Shown: piece after piece, positions 31,306-43,990 of the stretch
Layout of the letters: each line of letters opens with the position of its first letter
Numbering within the stretch: position 1 is the first letter of the stretch
Assembly: GCA_905250075.1 (NCBI GenBank)
Contig: CAJNOP010000013.1
Location: 3,817,312-3,881,311 of the forward strand
Length of the DNA: 64,000 nt
Direction of reading: 5' to 3'
Origin: Rotaria sp. Silwood1
Taxonomy: Eukaryota > Rotifera > Eurotatoria > Philodinida > Philodinidae
Program-made: the position numbers and the translations under genes
The notes under the pieces: generated by a model
Told to the model about the DNA's origin: nothing
Databases searched by the model: none
What the model saw: the letters and a program-made list of their open reading frames with translations, nothing else

Positions 31306-32298
31306 TATAAATTCAGCATTAGAAAAAGAAAATTTTCAATTGAGTGTTCTACGAAATAATTCTTGCTTTTTATTTTGAATAAATTGATTTCATATTTGTG
31401 CCTTTTACTTCTATCCGACTTATGGATGATGTCATCTGTCAAAAGAGGTTAGACGAAAATAATGTTACCTCTTGTACTATTTTTAATCCTTTGAGGATGG
31501 ATTTTTTTAATCGAAAAGTAATTCTTCATTCTTTTCATTTTATTTGACACAAAATGGTTACATAAAAAACTTCTTAGCGCAGCTTCTTTGGAACTAAAAT
31601 ATGAAAGTCACATGTATCCTTTCGTCTCATTGAGCTAATATAAAATACGTAAAATGAAAAATCTCTTCTAGACTACAGTTTTTTTCCAAGATAATCGATC
31701 ACCAGAGCAAGTATCTCTCTTATTTATGTCTTCATTACAACCACAATGTTTTATTTTGCCGTGAAGTGTCCTATCTCTGTTTCACGTTGTTGCTATTCTC
31801 TTTATTTTTCAATGTTGTATTTTGTTTTTCTTAATTTTACATTATTATTTTCCTAATCATTGATTTAACTAGCTAAGAAGACTACTATAAATATCTATTA
31901 TATTTACAAAACTATCAACGAACTACAATATATCTCGATCAACTCTCAAATACTGATACTGTTTATTTGTCAACGGTATAACTTAACGGTAAGTATGGAT
32001 ATGAGTGTGGATCTTCTCTTCACACCTATCCACACTCAATCTCGATCAAAAAGTGATTACACACTCGGGCACATTCCCTCATCGACAAATAATAAAGTCT
32101 ACAACTCTACGGCATATACTATGCTGACTAAAACTATGGAACCATTTGTTCAAATGAAGCTATTTGATAAGTTTCGCCTATCATAATTCTCTTATATAAA
32201 GACATATATTGAAATATAGTATGTCTAATTAAGAGATTATATTTACTTGATAGAGCTGTTAGAGTGTAAGAAACAAACGATTATCAAGATCCATTAAT
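31306..32298. other. Intergenic region
   Basis: Open frame at 31995-32186 (63 codons) has no recognised family and no clear splice partners. Nothing else is supported. Confidence 0.4.
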
Positions 32299-33260
32299 TT
32301 TTGCAAGAACAAAATTATAGAACCGATATCGTAGTTTTCTCATGTTTTTCCGAATACGACATCATTCTAACTTGAAAATGAAAGAGATACATAAAAGATC
32401 GAATGCTAAACATTCTCATGACATGCACTATAAAACTAATCTATGCGTGATTTTCTCATCGAATTCGAGTGCTCGAGCAAAAATGGCTCAAAAATACTAT
32501 TGAAACTTTCTACTTCAGCTACTATTATTGAAATTCGAAATGGATCGTCTTTTTGAAGAATGAATTCAAATAGAACCCACATTTAGTTTAAAAATAAGTC
32601 GTCTGAGAGCTCCGTGTCTTATTTTATTAGAAATATATCTATCATTTCATAATATATACACCCTAAGTCAGTCCGTAGCGCGTACGAAGCACTTTCATCC
32701 GTTCTTCAGTATGATATTTGAGAGACTGTAGTCGCGAATGATAATGTTTGCAGCAAGATCAATCAAAAGTATAGGTATCAGTGCTCAAGTCTTAACCTTC
32801 TTGCAAGCCTTGTGTAAATAACATTCGCGAACGAATAAAAATGCTTCGTACACGCTACGAACTGACTTGGGGAGTATATATTGTAATACGATATCTATTT
32901 TTCTAATAAAATGAGACACAGTCCATATTACTAGCAGAAGTCGGAAGCTTGAATAGTATTTTTCATCTATTTTTGCTTGAACACTGAAGCCCGCTTATAA
33001 AATCAACCATAATTTAGTTTTTAAAGCGTATTTCATGAAAATGTTCAGAATCAAATCCTCTACGTATCACTTTCACTTTCGAGTTAGAATGATATCGTAT
33101 TCGGAAAAACATAAGAAAACTACGATATCGACTCTTTCACTTAGCCATGTAAAAGTCGACAAATCTTCATATATCTTTAATGTAAGAAAAATGAAATAGT
33201 CGACACTTATCAAGCAGCTCTATTCGAATCAGTGGTTCTATAATTTTGGTCAGTACTGTA
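32299..33260. mobile_element. Foldback / MITE with long inverted arms, Tc1-mariner-like end
   Basis: Two arms of roughly 350-400 bp are reverse complements with gaps. Matching blocks are GTTTTCTCATGTTTTTCCGA (about 32333) against the complement of the 33100 region, the AAAATTATAGAACC ends, TGTCTTATTTTATTAGAAA with TCTAATAAAATGAGACA, and GTCCGTAGCGCGTACGAAGC with GCTTCGTACACGCTACGAAC. The spacer is about 32692-32840, and weaker pairing continues into it. Read inward, the right end is TACAGTACTGACCAAAATTA, which resembles Tc1-family termini (TACAGT..TGGCCAAAA) with a TA target. No transposase frame is present, so this would be non-autonomous. The inverted repeat is seen directly; the Tc1/mariner link is inference. 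Confidence 0.7.
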
Positions 33261-34860
33261 TAAATTTTATTTTAGATTTGCGAAACTACTGTTTTTCTTT
33301 GTGATACCATAATCAATATTTGTTAATATATATCCATTGAAATGGAAAGTCTTATCTCACTCACAGTAATATTACTTCGAATTTATTCATTTAACATTAA
33401 TTGCTTAATTCTTGAGCTATAAAATAAGATTTCATATAAAATTTCAGAAGCTTGAATGATGAACCATGATCTTTATGTCGCATTTATCGTTGTTCAAACA
33501 TAAAACAACTGTTATTACTCACCAAATTCTTTCCATCTTGCATACGAGTAATTGGCTTTCATTAAACTCTGCATGATATTTTTTTCTCCACCTCATTTCA
33601 ACTAAACGCTTCAGTGCTGTTACACAACAACAAAAATTAAAAGGTCAACGTACACTGCAGGCAAGAAATGAAATAGAATCCCTACATTGCTGCTATATAC
33701 ACTCTGTCTTTTTTTCATTCAGCACTACATCTGTTTCTCGTTTACAATCGTACGATGCATCATCAAAACAACTAGCTGGGAATATATTACCATATCACTG
33801 TTTCGTTCTAAATATATTCAACTTTAAAATATATGTTGAGATAATTTTTTGTCCTAAATCGATGTCATATTAGCAAACCGTTGTTTAAATTGATAATAGA
33901 GAGGAAGAAACAAATAATACAAAACAACAAAAGATTTCACACGTATGGGTTAAGAAGTATTGCTTTTAATATCATCAAAATCAATGTGTAATAAAATTAA
34001 AAAAAAGAAAGCATGTAGTCAAATTGTTAATTGCTTGTCAAATAGATTAGCCATCAGCATTCTCAAAACTTTCCTATTCATCATATCATAAAAAGAAAAA
34101 AGAAGAAAATCATAGGTAAATTTATCTAATGTGCACGTGCATTCACTCTCCCGCATCGAATCAAGAAATATACTTCAATCAAATCAAATTGCTGATTTTC
34201 TTCAAACTAGTCGTAGAAAAACAAACAATGATTGTGCCGACAAGAAAAACAAATCGAAAAAGAGTTGATGTATGTGTATTTTTTTAAAACACCACATGAA
34301 ATCAAACTATAAGAACGATATTGTATCCATCACACATCAATCGACTATAAACCAAATAAAAATAATAATAAAAAACTCTAAACGAGGCAACAGCTTTCTT
34401 TTAGTGTCCAGAATATCTACATATTTTATCATCTGGTTCACTAATTTTAGCCATTTTGTTCAAATTAAAAACAAAAAAAAAATACATAATAGTTGATCGC
34501 TATGCTCGATTGATTGACACATACATGTATTAATCATTCTATTTGCTAGCTTTTTTCTTCTTGTTTATCGTAAATACATGTTAACTAACAAAAAAAAAAA
34601 TTATTTTGTCATTTTTTTTGTGAGTGAGAAAAATAATCAATTTAATATTCATTGTCGAGAAAGAAAACAGTTTGAGTACAGCGGAAGTTGTAAAGGTGTT
34701 TATATGCTGCGTGAACAATCTCTCGACTTGACAGTTGCCACCTTTTATATATTCTTATTTTGTTCATCTTTTTTTTTTCGACGTATAACTATTCGTTATC
34801 CAATCAGTAGACGAGAAAAATCAAATGTTAATAACCAATAAATAATTTTTGTTCTTTTCG
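33261..34860. other. Intergenic region
   Basis: No gene supported; open frames at 34272-34496 and 34578-34841 lack family or exon context. CCAATCAG at about 34799-34806 could be a CCAAT box for the non-coding leader exon that follows. Confidence 0.4.
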
Positions 34861-36408
34861 TATTTCCTCTTTCGCTCATAGTATCGTTCGTCAGTCGAGT
34901 GGTAATTCAATTTGTTTGCGCATCAACGCATCTCGCTCTTTGACAGTCAACGATATTAATCAACATAAGTGGCAGGTGAGTCCATGAAAATAGAAGAAAA
35001 TCAATTTTTTTTTGTTTGAATAATTCATATACAGTTAGTTACATAAATCAACTATTTCTCTTCTTTTTTAAATTAGAATTGTAAAACTTAGTGATTTTTT
35101 CGAGAAGGAACGAAAAATATCTAATACAAAATTTAGAATTTTCATGATTGAAAGCGATGATGATCATAAAATGTTTTTTGAAGCTTATTAGAAGTAGTAT
35201 CAACTCATTTTAATAGTCTTTTCTTCTACAAAAAATCTTTTGGAAGAGGAACAATTATCTTCAGCGGCTTCCTGAAATCCGCTACTGTTCTCTTATAATA
35301 CAGGAATGTCTCATTTGTGAAAGAGACTAAACTTTTTTCAATCACTGCTTTTTCATGTAACAATGTTACGATTTTAAAATGTATCTCTCAAAGTTTAAAT
35401 TTCTAGTATATTCAACAGAATTAAATCATTCTACAAGCCAATGATGTTCCCACCAGAACGTCTTTTCTTCTCGGCGGAGCCAAAAATTTTTCATATGTTT
35501 TTTCAGAAAAGAAGATCTTTACATCCTGCTAGAAAATTACGACGATCTACTAATGTTTGCTGCGTCGAAATAGCTTCGTTATAGTTGCCAGAAAAAAAAA
35601 ACATTTTATATCTATCAGCTCGATTCGTCTTGACATTTCAATTAAAAAATATGATTTATAATAAATATATTGTCTAATCATATACGGTATATTTCGAATT
35701 TATTTTTATATGTTATAGCTGTTTTCACTAATTTAAATAAGTGTTATTCTTTTTTGAACTGTTTATAAAGCTGTATATAGAAGCGTTAATTCCTCAGCAC
35801 CTTTCCTTCATTTGTCGGACTTTATTAATTTAAGTAGAGTCGCACGCGCAAATTATTTATTTCATCTTAAGATGTCTACGTACATGTTTTTGTTATTTTT
35901 TCTTTGTCAATCAATTTATGCGGCTTGCTCACCTATTTATTATGACTATATAGGTGTGTATAAGCTAGTGTTAGTGATGCACGAGTTCTATGTAACTTCA
36001 AATAGACTAACAACAGAAAAGTTATTAACACTTGTGATTACATTTCCCTTGAGATAGAGATAGAGAGAGAGAGTGCAAAAGAAAAAAAGAACGTAAATGA
36101 TATTACTAGCTGATAATAAATCGTCATTTTAATCTGATGGTTCATCGATAATGACAGTAAATTTCCACTTTGATTATGTCGTCGTATTTATCAGAAAAAA
36201 AAAATCTCTGCTATGATAATTATATCGGCTGCCATCCGATTAATCTTCTTGCGATATGATACGCACATGCACATTTATGATATACACGATGAATAATCTA
36301 AATGTTGTTCTAGTCAATTGAAAATGATTTTTGTTTTTACATGCTATATAAAATGTTTCGATGATATTCTTTTCTAGACAAGAACAAGCACACAAAAATA
36401 AATAACTA

Positions 36409-37939
36409 ATGAATTCACTTGCTTCAATTCTCTATTCATCATCATCAGCTAATACAAAAAAACGTAAAAATCTATCTTTACAACCTAATTTAAAACCAAT
36501 ATCAACAAAACAATCTCGATGTCAAGTTGGTATGTTATTACGTTCATCAACACCTAAAACGCCGTTACAACCAAGAAAAAAGACAACCATAACAGGTAGG
36601 CATAAATTTTGTGTTTTTTTTTTCATTGAATATCTAATTGATTATGAAACAATTCTTTTTTGATTGTCAATCATTGATTGATTCATTCGTTAGAATACAT
36701 TAACTGGGATGAGTTTACCGTAAAGACAAAAAGTCACAGTTTTGTGTTAAATGAAAATCAATAGAATTAAAAAGAGAGCGACAGGATATCCTTTATTGAG
36801 AGTGTGCAAGCGCTAAAAAGAACAGCATCACTTCGCCTTTCTTTTTCTATATACATATATATATATATATCGAGTAAAGCCTGTGATCAATAAACAACAA
36901 TCGTTGGTTTATAAACAAAAGCTGCTAGAAGCACTTCAACTATCAATGTAGAAGTTATTTCACACTATACTGTTTGATTGAAAGAAAAAAAATTTCTTTT
37001 TATTTCAATTAATATTAAACAAGAGTTTATCGAGACCGCCGGAACTGGTAGAAATTTCTCCGAAGGTCACTATGATGAGAAGGAACTAGTTCGAAGACCA
37101 TTAGAAGATTTTCGCTTAGTTTAACTGGATTTGACGTGACAGATTAGTGAACAAAACAAACAATAAAACGCTGAAACTTCATTTAGGATGTTCCTGATAT
37201 ATAATTATTCACAATATAAAAAAAGAAACAAGAAAAAAAATCCACTAAAAAAAGAGCTTTTGGCTATATGATCAAGAAGGATAATATCGATTGTATAAGT
37301 ATTTAGTTTGTCGGCTTGTTCTTCTTTGATCTAGTCATAGAATAATCCGCCCTTCTCTCATTTACACTACTTGAACTTAACATTCAAGTTTAGTGTCTAG
37401 CATCAAAAAATTAATTTTTTTCTTCTTTCTTTTTTGCCTTGTTGTACATCTATCGTTCAAAAGACAAACGAAAACATGTGTCGAAGATGAGAATGCTCTT
37501 GAATAACTTGTTGACTTGGGTATTTAGCTAAATATCAAATGAGACCGATGCCGACATTTGTCAATTGAATTTTAAATGTCAAGTATTTATTTGTTGTTTT
37601 CTAGCTCATCCGATAACATTGTCAAATTCTTCATCTTCAATATTATCGTCAACTAATTCAACACAAAGTCCTCGTTGTTCAACACCATTATTTGCTAAAC
37701 AACGACGTACACGTCCATTTATTGTTTGTGAACTTTGTCGACAACATGCATTTCAAACATTAAATTATCAACGAAATAAAATTCAACAGAATCAAATAAA
37801 AAAATCTAATGATCAGGAAAAAAATTCTCATCATCATTCAGCTACACTTCATTATTATCAATCTCAAACTAATACAAGTCATAGTATTCGTTCACGACGA
37901 CGTTCATCAATTGATCAACTTCTTGTATGGATAGTCTAA
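36409..37939 (+). CDS. Orphan basic Ser/Asn-rich protein
   Basis: Two coding exons, 36409-36595 and 37605-37939, join in phase 1 and encode 173 residues. The ATG follows an acceptor-like TTCTTTTCTAG ending at 36377, and a probable non-coding leader exon ends at 34975 before GTGAGT. I do not recognise the family. The protein is basic and low in hydrophobic residues, with Ser/Thr/Asn-rich disorder, a CELC pair of cysteines after RRTRPFIV, a Gln/Asn/Lys-rich stretch and a C-terminal SIRSRRRSSIDQLLVWIV. The final RRRSSID looks like a basophilic kinase site. These features would suit a nuclear or cytoplasmic regulatory protein, but no function can be given. Phase continuity and sharp composition change at the splice sites support a real gene. 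Confidence 0.7.
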
Positions 37940-38493
37940 TTGAACAAAAATCTTATACAACATTTCTATGTTGTTGTTTTTTATCATGAACAGTAAATGT
38001 AACCGATACTATTGATTCATGTTGAATTTTTTTTTTTTTTTGTATATAAAACGTTAGATTAGATTACTATTTGTTATGTATTTGTTTATCTTATTAAATA
38101 ATAATAATAATCTATTGTTATATCAACAGAAAAAATTATTTTAATAATATATATGAATAGAATGTCACATTTATAATTTCGAAAAAATGCAAATATTTTC
38201 ATACAACAGTTTGAATGAATTCATGAGTTTGTGGAACTAACAATTTTCATTATAACGCAGATACGCTCATCCGTCAGATTAGTCCATATATATATATATC
38301 GTCATCATCATCATAATTTCTCTCGTAGATAAATGATTACTTGCTCGTCATTCTTAATTAGTGAACATTTACCTTGATGAGTAGATGACGAAATATTCAT
38401 TTTAATGCGTGGAAATTGATCATTTTTTTCCCTGGCATGGACATATAAATTGAAATGTAGAAAAGTTTTTTCAATCATACGAAAGTAAAAACA
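37940..38493. other. Intergenic spacer between orphan gene and bHLH gene
   Basis: The first 200 bp is probably 3'UTR with a poly-T tract and AATAAT-rich sequence near 38093-38112. The rest is the bHLH promoter region, with ATATATAT at 38286-38297 and GTCATCATC repeats after it. Confidence 0.5.
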
Positions 38494-39529
38494 ATGAATT
38501 CATCATTTTGGTCTTATTCAATACCACCATTTTATCCATCAACAGCAACAACAACTACTCCATCAAACTTTTACTCATGTCCATATATTTCATCACCGTA
38601 TAATCCAAATATGATAATGAATTCATCGATACAGACGAGTTTAAATTCATCATCTGGATATGAAAGTGCGACGAATGAGACAAGTTTTGTTGATCCATGT
38701 TGTTCAAGTTCATCATGTGTTATGAAGGTAATTTTATATTTAGGATCAAGAAAAAACTTTTCTAAATAGCTAATCACTTTTATATCAAGATGTTGTTCAT
38801 TTAATGAGTTATAGAACAGTTTAGAATGGTATATTTTTTTTAAAACTTTCGTTTTTGACATGTTGAAGTTTTACACCGGTTTTTGAATAAACAATTGTGG
38901 TTATGTGAGAAATCTATTTTCAAACGCCAACTCTAGACAAATAAAGTACTTAATCAGATTAGATTTAATTCTTCAAGTATTTTTCCCCGTTCATATATTG
39001 ACATCTTCAAGAAGGAAATAGTAGCTGTGCAATGAATTAATCTTATTAAGAAGTTTACTTGTAATAAGTTCTAAGTCGAAAGGAACATCCTATCGATTAA
39101 GAATTATTTTGCTAAGATTCTCGGAATATCACTGATTACATATTAAGATTTTTCAATAAATAGATGTTTGATTTTTATCTTAAGGAATCAAATTCAAATA
39201 GCATGTACCAAGAATCCGAACATATGAATGATGAAGACACTGAAAGTAGTATGTCGTCAACAATGAATGAGAAGAATTATATTGGTCGAAAAAAACGTCG
39301 TGTACTTTCACGCCCACAACGGCAAGAAGCAAATCGTCGTGAACGTCATCGTATGGAAATTATTAATCAAGCTTATGAGGAATTAAGAAATGTACTTCCG
39401 TATAAAAAAGGTCGAAAACGGCAAAAAATGTCTCGTATGGATACAGTTGATGGTGCTATTCGATATATTCATTCACTTCTTGAAACACTTCATGGACCAA
39501 ATTATAACCCTGATTGGGCCAAAGAATAA
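38494..39529 (+). CDS. Basic helix-loop-helix transcription factor
   Basis: Exons 38494-38727 and 39164-39529 join in phase 0 and encode 199 residues; an alternative acceptor at 39184 would drop seven residues. The N-terminal exon is rich in Ser, Pro, Thr and Tyr, as in activation regions. The bHLH domain lies at about residues 130-186: basic region QRQEANRRERHRM with the E-box-contacting Glu, helix 1 IINQAYEELRNVLP, a basic loop KKGRKRQK and helix 2 MSRMDTVDGAIRYIHSLLETL. This is the atonal/achaete-scute/Twist-like tissue-specific class that usually dimerises with an E-protein (daughterless) and binds CANNTG in the nucleus. I cannot place it in a named subfamily. The protein ends soon after the domain, with no further motif. 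Confidence 0.93.
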
Positions 39530-42500
39530 TTGACTATTGCTTTTTTTTTTAGTTCTTTATTGTCGAAATAAAAAAAAATTCTTAAAATATTCATTAAGTC
39601 TTATCATCTGCCTATGTAGAATGGAATAGAATCATATTTTCGGAAAAGAAATTTGATGAAAATTTCAATTCGGGCCTTGATATTTCATGGAAGAAGAGTA
39701 AAATTTTGAGAAGCAATAAAAGAAACTAATATATTTTATTATGTTTTGGATTTGTAGTTTTTCGTGTATTGGGACATTATTAGAAAGGTGACTAATAGAA
39801 GTGTTAACAATAATATCATGATCAAGTTAATAGTCAACCTTTGTGAATAGCCCTCCAGCTAACATTCTTAGATAGCTACTTTGGATTTCAATAATTTTCT
39901 TTGTTTATAGGTCCTACATAGTTTTCTAAAGAAAATTGTACAAGGATATTAGTTAGCGTCGAGATTCGACTAAACTATGAAATTTATTTTGGATGTCCGA
40001 AATTGTCGAAAAGCTCTTTTTTTTTAATTTTGACCTTTCGTACAAAAGTGTATCAACTTTGGAGAAAATTCTGTTAGAAATATGAATCTCTTAAGATATA
40101 GATGCTTTTCAATGAGTAGTATGTGCAATATACATTATTGTTTCAGTTATCATTTTCGCATATGAATATATATAGAAGCGATTTTGATTGTGTGACAAAT
40201 AGAAGGGTTTTTATTTAAAAAAGTATAATTAGGCGAATCTTTTCGATAGATATATAAATACTCGGGTTCTTTATTCTATCGAGGAACAGGAATTATCTAT
40301 TAAGCCGAATCTCAAAGAGACAGGATATCATAATGAATAAAAAAAAAGGCACAGCTAGTAAAAAAGTTTGAATATTTTGTTAGTTTAAATAAAGACAATT
40401 GCAAATAAAACTTTAAGATTTCGAAATCATCAGTTTGTTTCAATAGGCTCATGACATTGATTGATTACATACTTATCTAGAGTTATAAAAAATATCATTT
40501 TATCAAGAGAAAAAGGTTCTAATCGATTCAATTTTTATCTATTGTTCATCCTAGTTTCAAATTTTCACATCCTCAGAATTCAAAATAGTTGTATTTTCTA
40601 AGTTAATATGTTGCGTTGTTACTTTTATAGTTAAGGATGCCAATTTTGTATCAGAAAACTCTAGTTTTTGTGATATCCGAAATTCTAAACTCGAATTTTA
40701 CGGTTGAGACCTACCACATCTGTAAGAGTATAACCGAAAAGCTATTATAGACTGTTTTGTCAGGATAAAAATGCCAATGAGTCAAATAGGGAAGCATGCA
40801 ATTAAAGTTTTTGTTTGAAAAACTACTAGCAGTGTACTACAAAATTTGTTCTATCATCGTTTCGTTCCAGCGTGTCTTGATGGTCTGAAAATTATGCGTA
40901 AGAGGTTTTTAGTTGCACTATTTCAAATTCACTGGATTTGGACTTTAAAATTCAATTTCAGGTTTTCGAGTCCGAAACTATAGAAGTCTGTTTCTGGTTC
41001 TGTTTCTTGAAGCACTCAAGCGTCTGCCACAAAAAAAGGCACACAGGAATATTTCGATAGTTTAAAGCGTTGGAAAATTCATGTAAAGTGTTGTCATATG
41101 TGTTCGTTTTGGTTGAAGAACAGAACTACAAGGAACATGAACACTGATGCCTATACTCGGTTAAGTAACTCCTAGGTATAACGGTAATTTCCAGCCTCTA
41201 TACTACAAGCAACTTTGCTTAGCAGGCAACCATGTAAAATTCAATTTCAAAAACGAAGTTTTGTTTTGCTCAGAAGCAGCAATATATCTCTGAGAAAATA
41301 AACTAATTCCTGGAAAGACTATTTTTCGCGAAACTAATCTAGTGAGGATCCTTGCCACATTTCCCGAAATTTTGTTCGGTATGAAATATACGAAACTAAC
41401 GATTCTGAAGCAGCAACCTGATTGTTTAGGACACCACTAACTCTGTCTCTGTTTACTGCTAAAACAAGGCGCTATACACAATGATAAATAACATAGAGGA
41501 GAATAATTAGTGAAAGTTTGAACTCAAGCATATTAAAACTGTTTTGGGAAATCCTTAAATACTGTATGACTAATTTTTGAACTTACTTTAGACTTGGTAA
41601 TCGCTTGTTTTTCTACTTTATTTCTGGTTCGATCAAGATAATTTTTTCACACGACACAGTTTATCTGTCAATCAATTGTTTTAGGTAGTTTTTCATTTTA
41701 AAATATTTGAATATATTAATCACATAAATGATCTTCGTATACTTAATGATTTATGAAAATGTGAAAATCCAATTTTTCGATAGGATAGACTAATTATAGA
41801 TGTATTCATTGGAATATTTGAACTTGAGAAAATAGAACTTTTCGGTCATATTCACCTGGTTGCCCCGCTATCTACCAGGTAAGTAGTAAGTGATGATGAT
41901 TACCATGCAACTATAAATAGACTATGAATAAACTAACCACTTAATACTGCTACATAGAAAGTTTTTCCATCATAAAAATACTTATTATTATCATGATTCG
42001 TAGTAATGAAAGTAACAGTAAGTATGACACTTCTAATTATTAAGTCAGGCATTTCATTTCTGATTTATCTTATTCTATACTCTGTAGGTGTTAGAAATTT
42101 TTATCACTTTAATAAACAATTTTTCATTATTCTAAAAAGTAAGATAGTTATCAGAGATCGAAACTGCATTGAATTATTCGATTCGCTTCAAAAATAACCT
42201 CTTGATTGAGTTTCAAACAAGAATAATAAAATTTACTTCAGTATAAGACTTCTGTTTTTCGTGACAAACTGATCTATACTTTCACAAAAAGTATGTCATC
42301 GAAAAAAAATAGAAACTTTCAACCTAAAAACTCGTTCTAAATCAATGAGCACACATTTTTTTGTTGATCAGTTTGTCATACTCTATCTAAGCAAGTCAAT
42401 AAAGTTAAGTATATAGAAAAAAGAAAAAATTCTACTACATAGAGTTATAAAAATGAAACTAATATAAAGAATAATTTTTCATATATTGCTATTTTGCATC

Positions 42501-43716
42501 ATAATACAATGATATTTAATATTGGTTTTCTTTCACATGCTGAATATCTTATAGATTGAGTTTGTTCTTCATCAGTATATATAAATAATACAAGTAGTGT
42601 TTTTGAAAAAAATATTTTTATTATCTATACGAAAATATCGATGATATATATCAAATGTGCAGAAAATAAAGCGATTTATTTATTTGTGCGTGACTAAAAG
42701 CGTAAGTCACCATAAAAATATATATTAGTTGCTAATAGTTGAAATCTTAATCCAATGTGTTTTTAAGTTGATATATCGATATGTACTTATTCGTAGTAAT
42801 ATACAAGGAATTGTTAAGCATAAAATGATTGCAGTTTATCGAGACGAAAAACTACTTATACTTTTTGGTTTTGTTCGATTGTATGTAGATCTGATATAGT
42901 ACTTCAATAACATCATTGACTATCTTCATTCATTAAATACGTATTAACGAAAGATAGATGATGATTAGCGTGACGTCTGCTTTCAATGCTATTTTCCATT
43001 CAAATTTACTTATGACCTATCGAACTAATGTCGTGTACCCAATAATTACATTGTAACTAAAATGTAATAATCATTTCTATTGGTACAAAAAAAAACTGAT
43101 ATTATCATCTCACAACAAACCTTGTGAAATTACTTATAAACAAACATTGCTTCAAAAACAATTTTTGATCGATGTTTCAGAAGTATTCATTATTTGATCG
43201 AGTATTAAGCAAATAATTTCGATGTAATTTCTCATTGAGCCATAGTTCTTTCAATACACTCACTGAATAAAACTTGAGTTATGTTAATCACTTCTTGAAC
43301 AGACCGTGAAAATTTTGATGAAACGACATCGTTGACAACATTTGCAGAGGTGGTAGAGATAGTTCGGTGACAAGAATTAAAAAAGTCTTGTGACACTAAT
43401 ACATTGTCAAGCTTTATGTTCCAATTTCTACTATTGTCCTACTATTTACTAATGTTACAAATTTTCAATTTATCTTTAATTGAAATGTTTTTTCAAAACT
43501 TGAACAAAAAAAATATTGATTCTGACTAAATAACAATTCTATTTATCCTTTTTCTGTAACAAAACTTGTATCTTTATTTAATGTGTTCTTAAAAATGAAT
43601 GAAAAACTGTTTCTGACGCATTTTTGGGATACTCTAAGCCGTGGAGGTATTTTGTGAGAAACATAATCTGGCTTTCGTGAAAATTTTAAACTACAATGTT
43701 GAGTTCTTCTCTAATG
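39530..43716. other. Gene-poor region
   Basis: No gene supported. 40080-40130 resembles part of the inverted repeat at 28798-29280, so old repeat sequence is present. The open frame at 42006-42197 has no recognised family. Confidence 0.45.
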
Positions 43717-43990
43717 TCAAAGTCTTCTCCCGTTGTCATGGTCTTCGTAGATTTCAAGTTAGCGTTTGATCAGTTCTGATATGAGAGTTGTTTAAAGCAA
43801 TTAAAAATGCTAGGTATTCAAGTGACATATTGGTACTGAATAGAAGCGTAGTTAAAAGATAAAAAGTCAAGGTGATTCAAAATAATGAGAGGGGGACTTC
43901 AAAGGTCAAAAAGTTTTGTTTTCTCGTTATACTTTACCTCTCTTCACCTGGCTATTTGCGATCTATCTACTACTCACCTTAAGACAGAGG
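43717..43990 (+). pseudogene. Decayed non-LTR reverse transcriptase fragment
   Basis: One frame shows the order of reverse-transcriptase motifs: VFVDFKLAFDQF (the F-x-D-x-x-x-AFD catalytic block), LKQLKMLGI, a Trp-Tyr pair, and GGLQRS in place of the usual G-x-x-QGS block, followed by LYFTSLHL. Four in-frame stops break it and the later catalytic YxDD block is not seen. This matches LINE-type retrotransposons. The fragment is short and far from intact, so it marks an old insertion. Confidence 0.6.
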
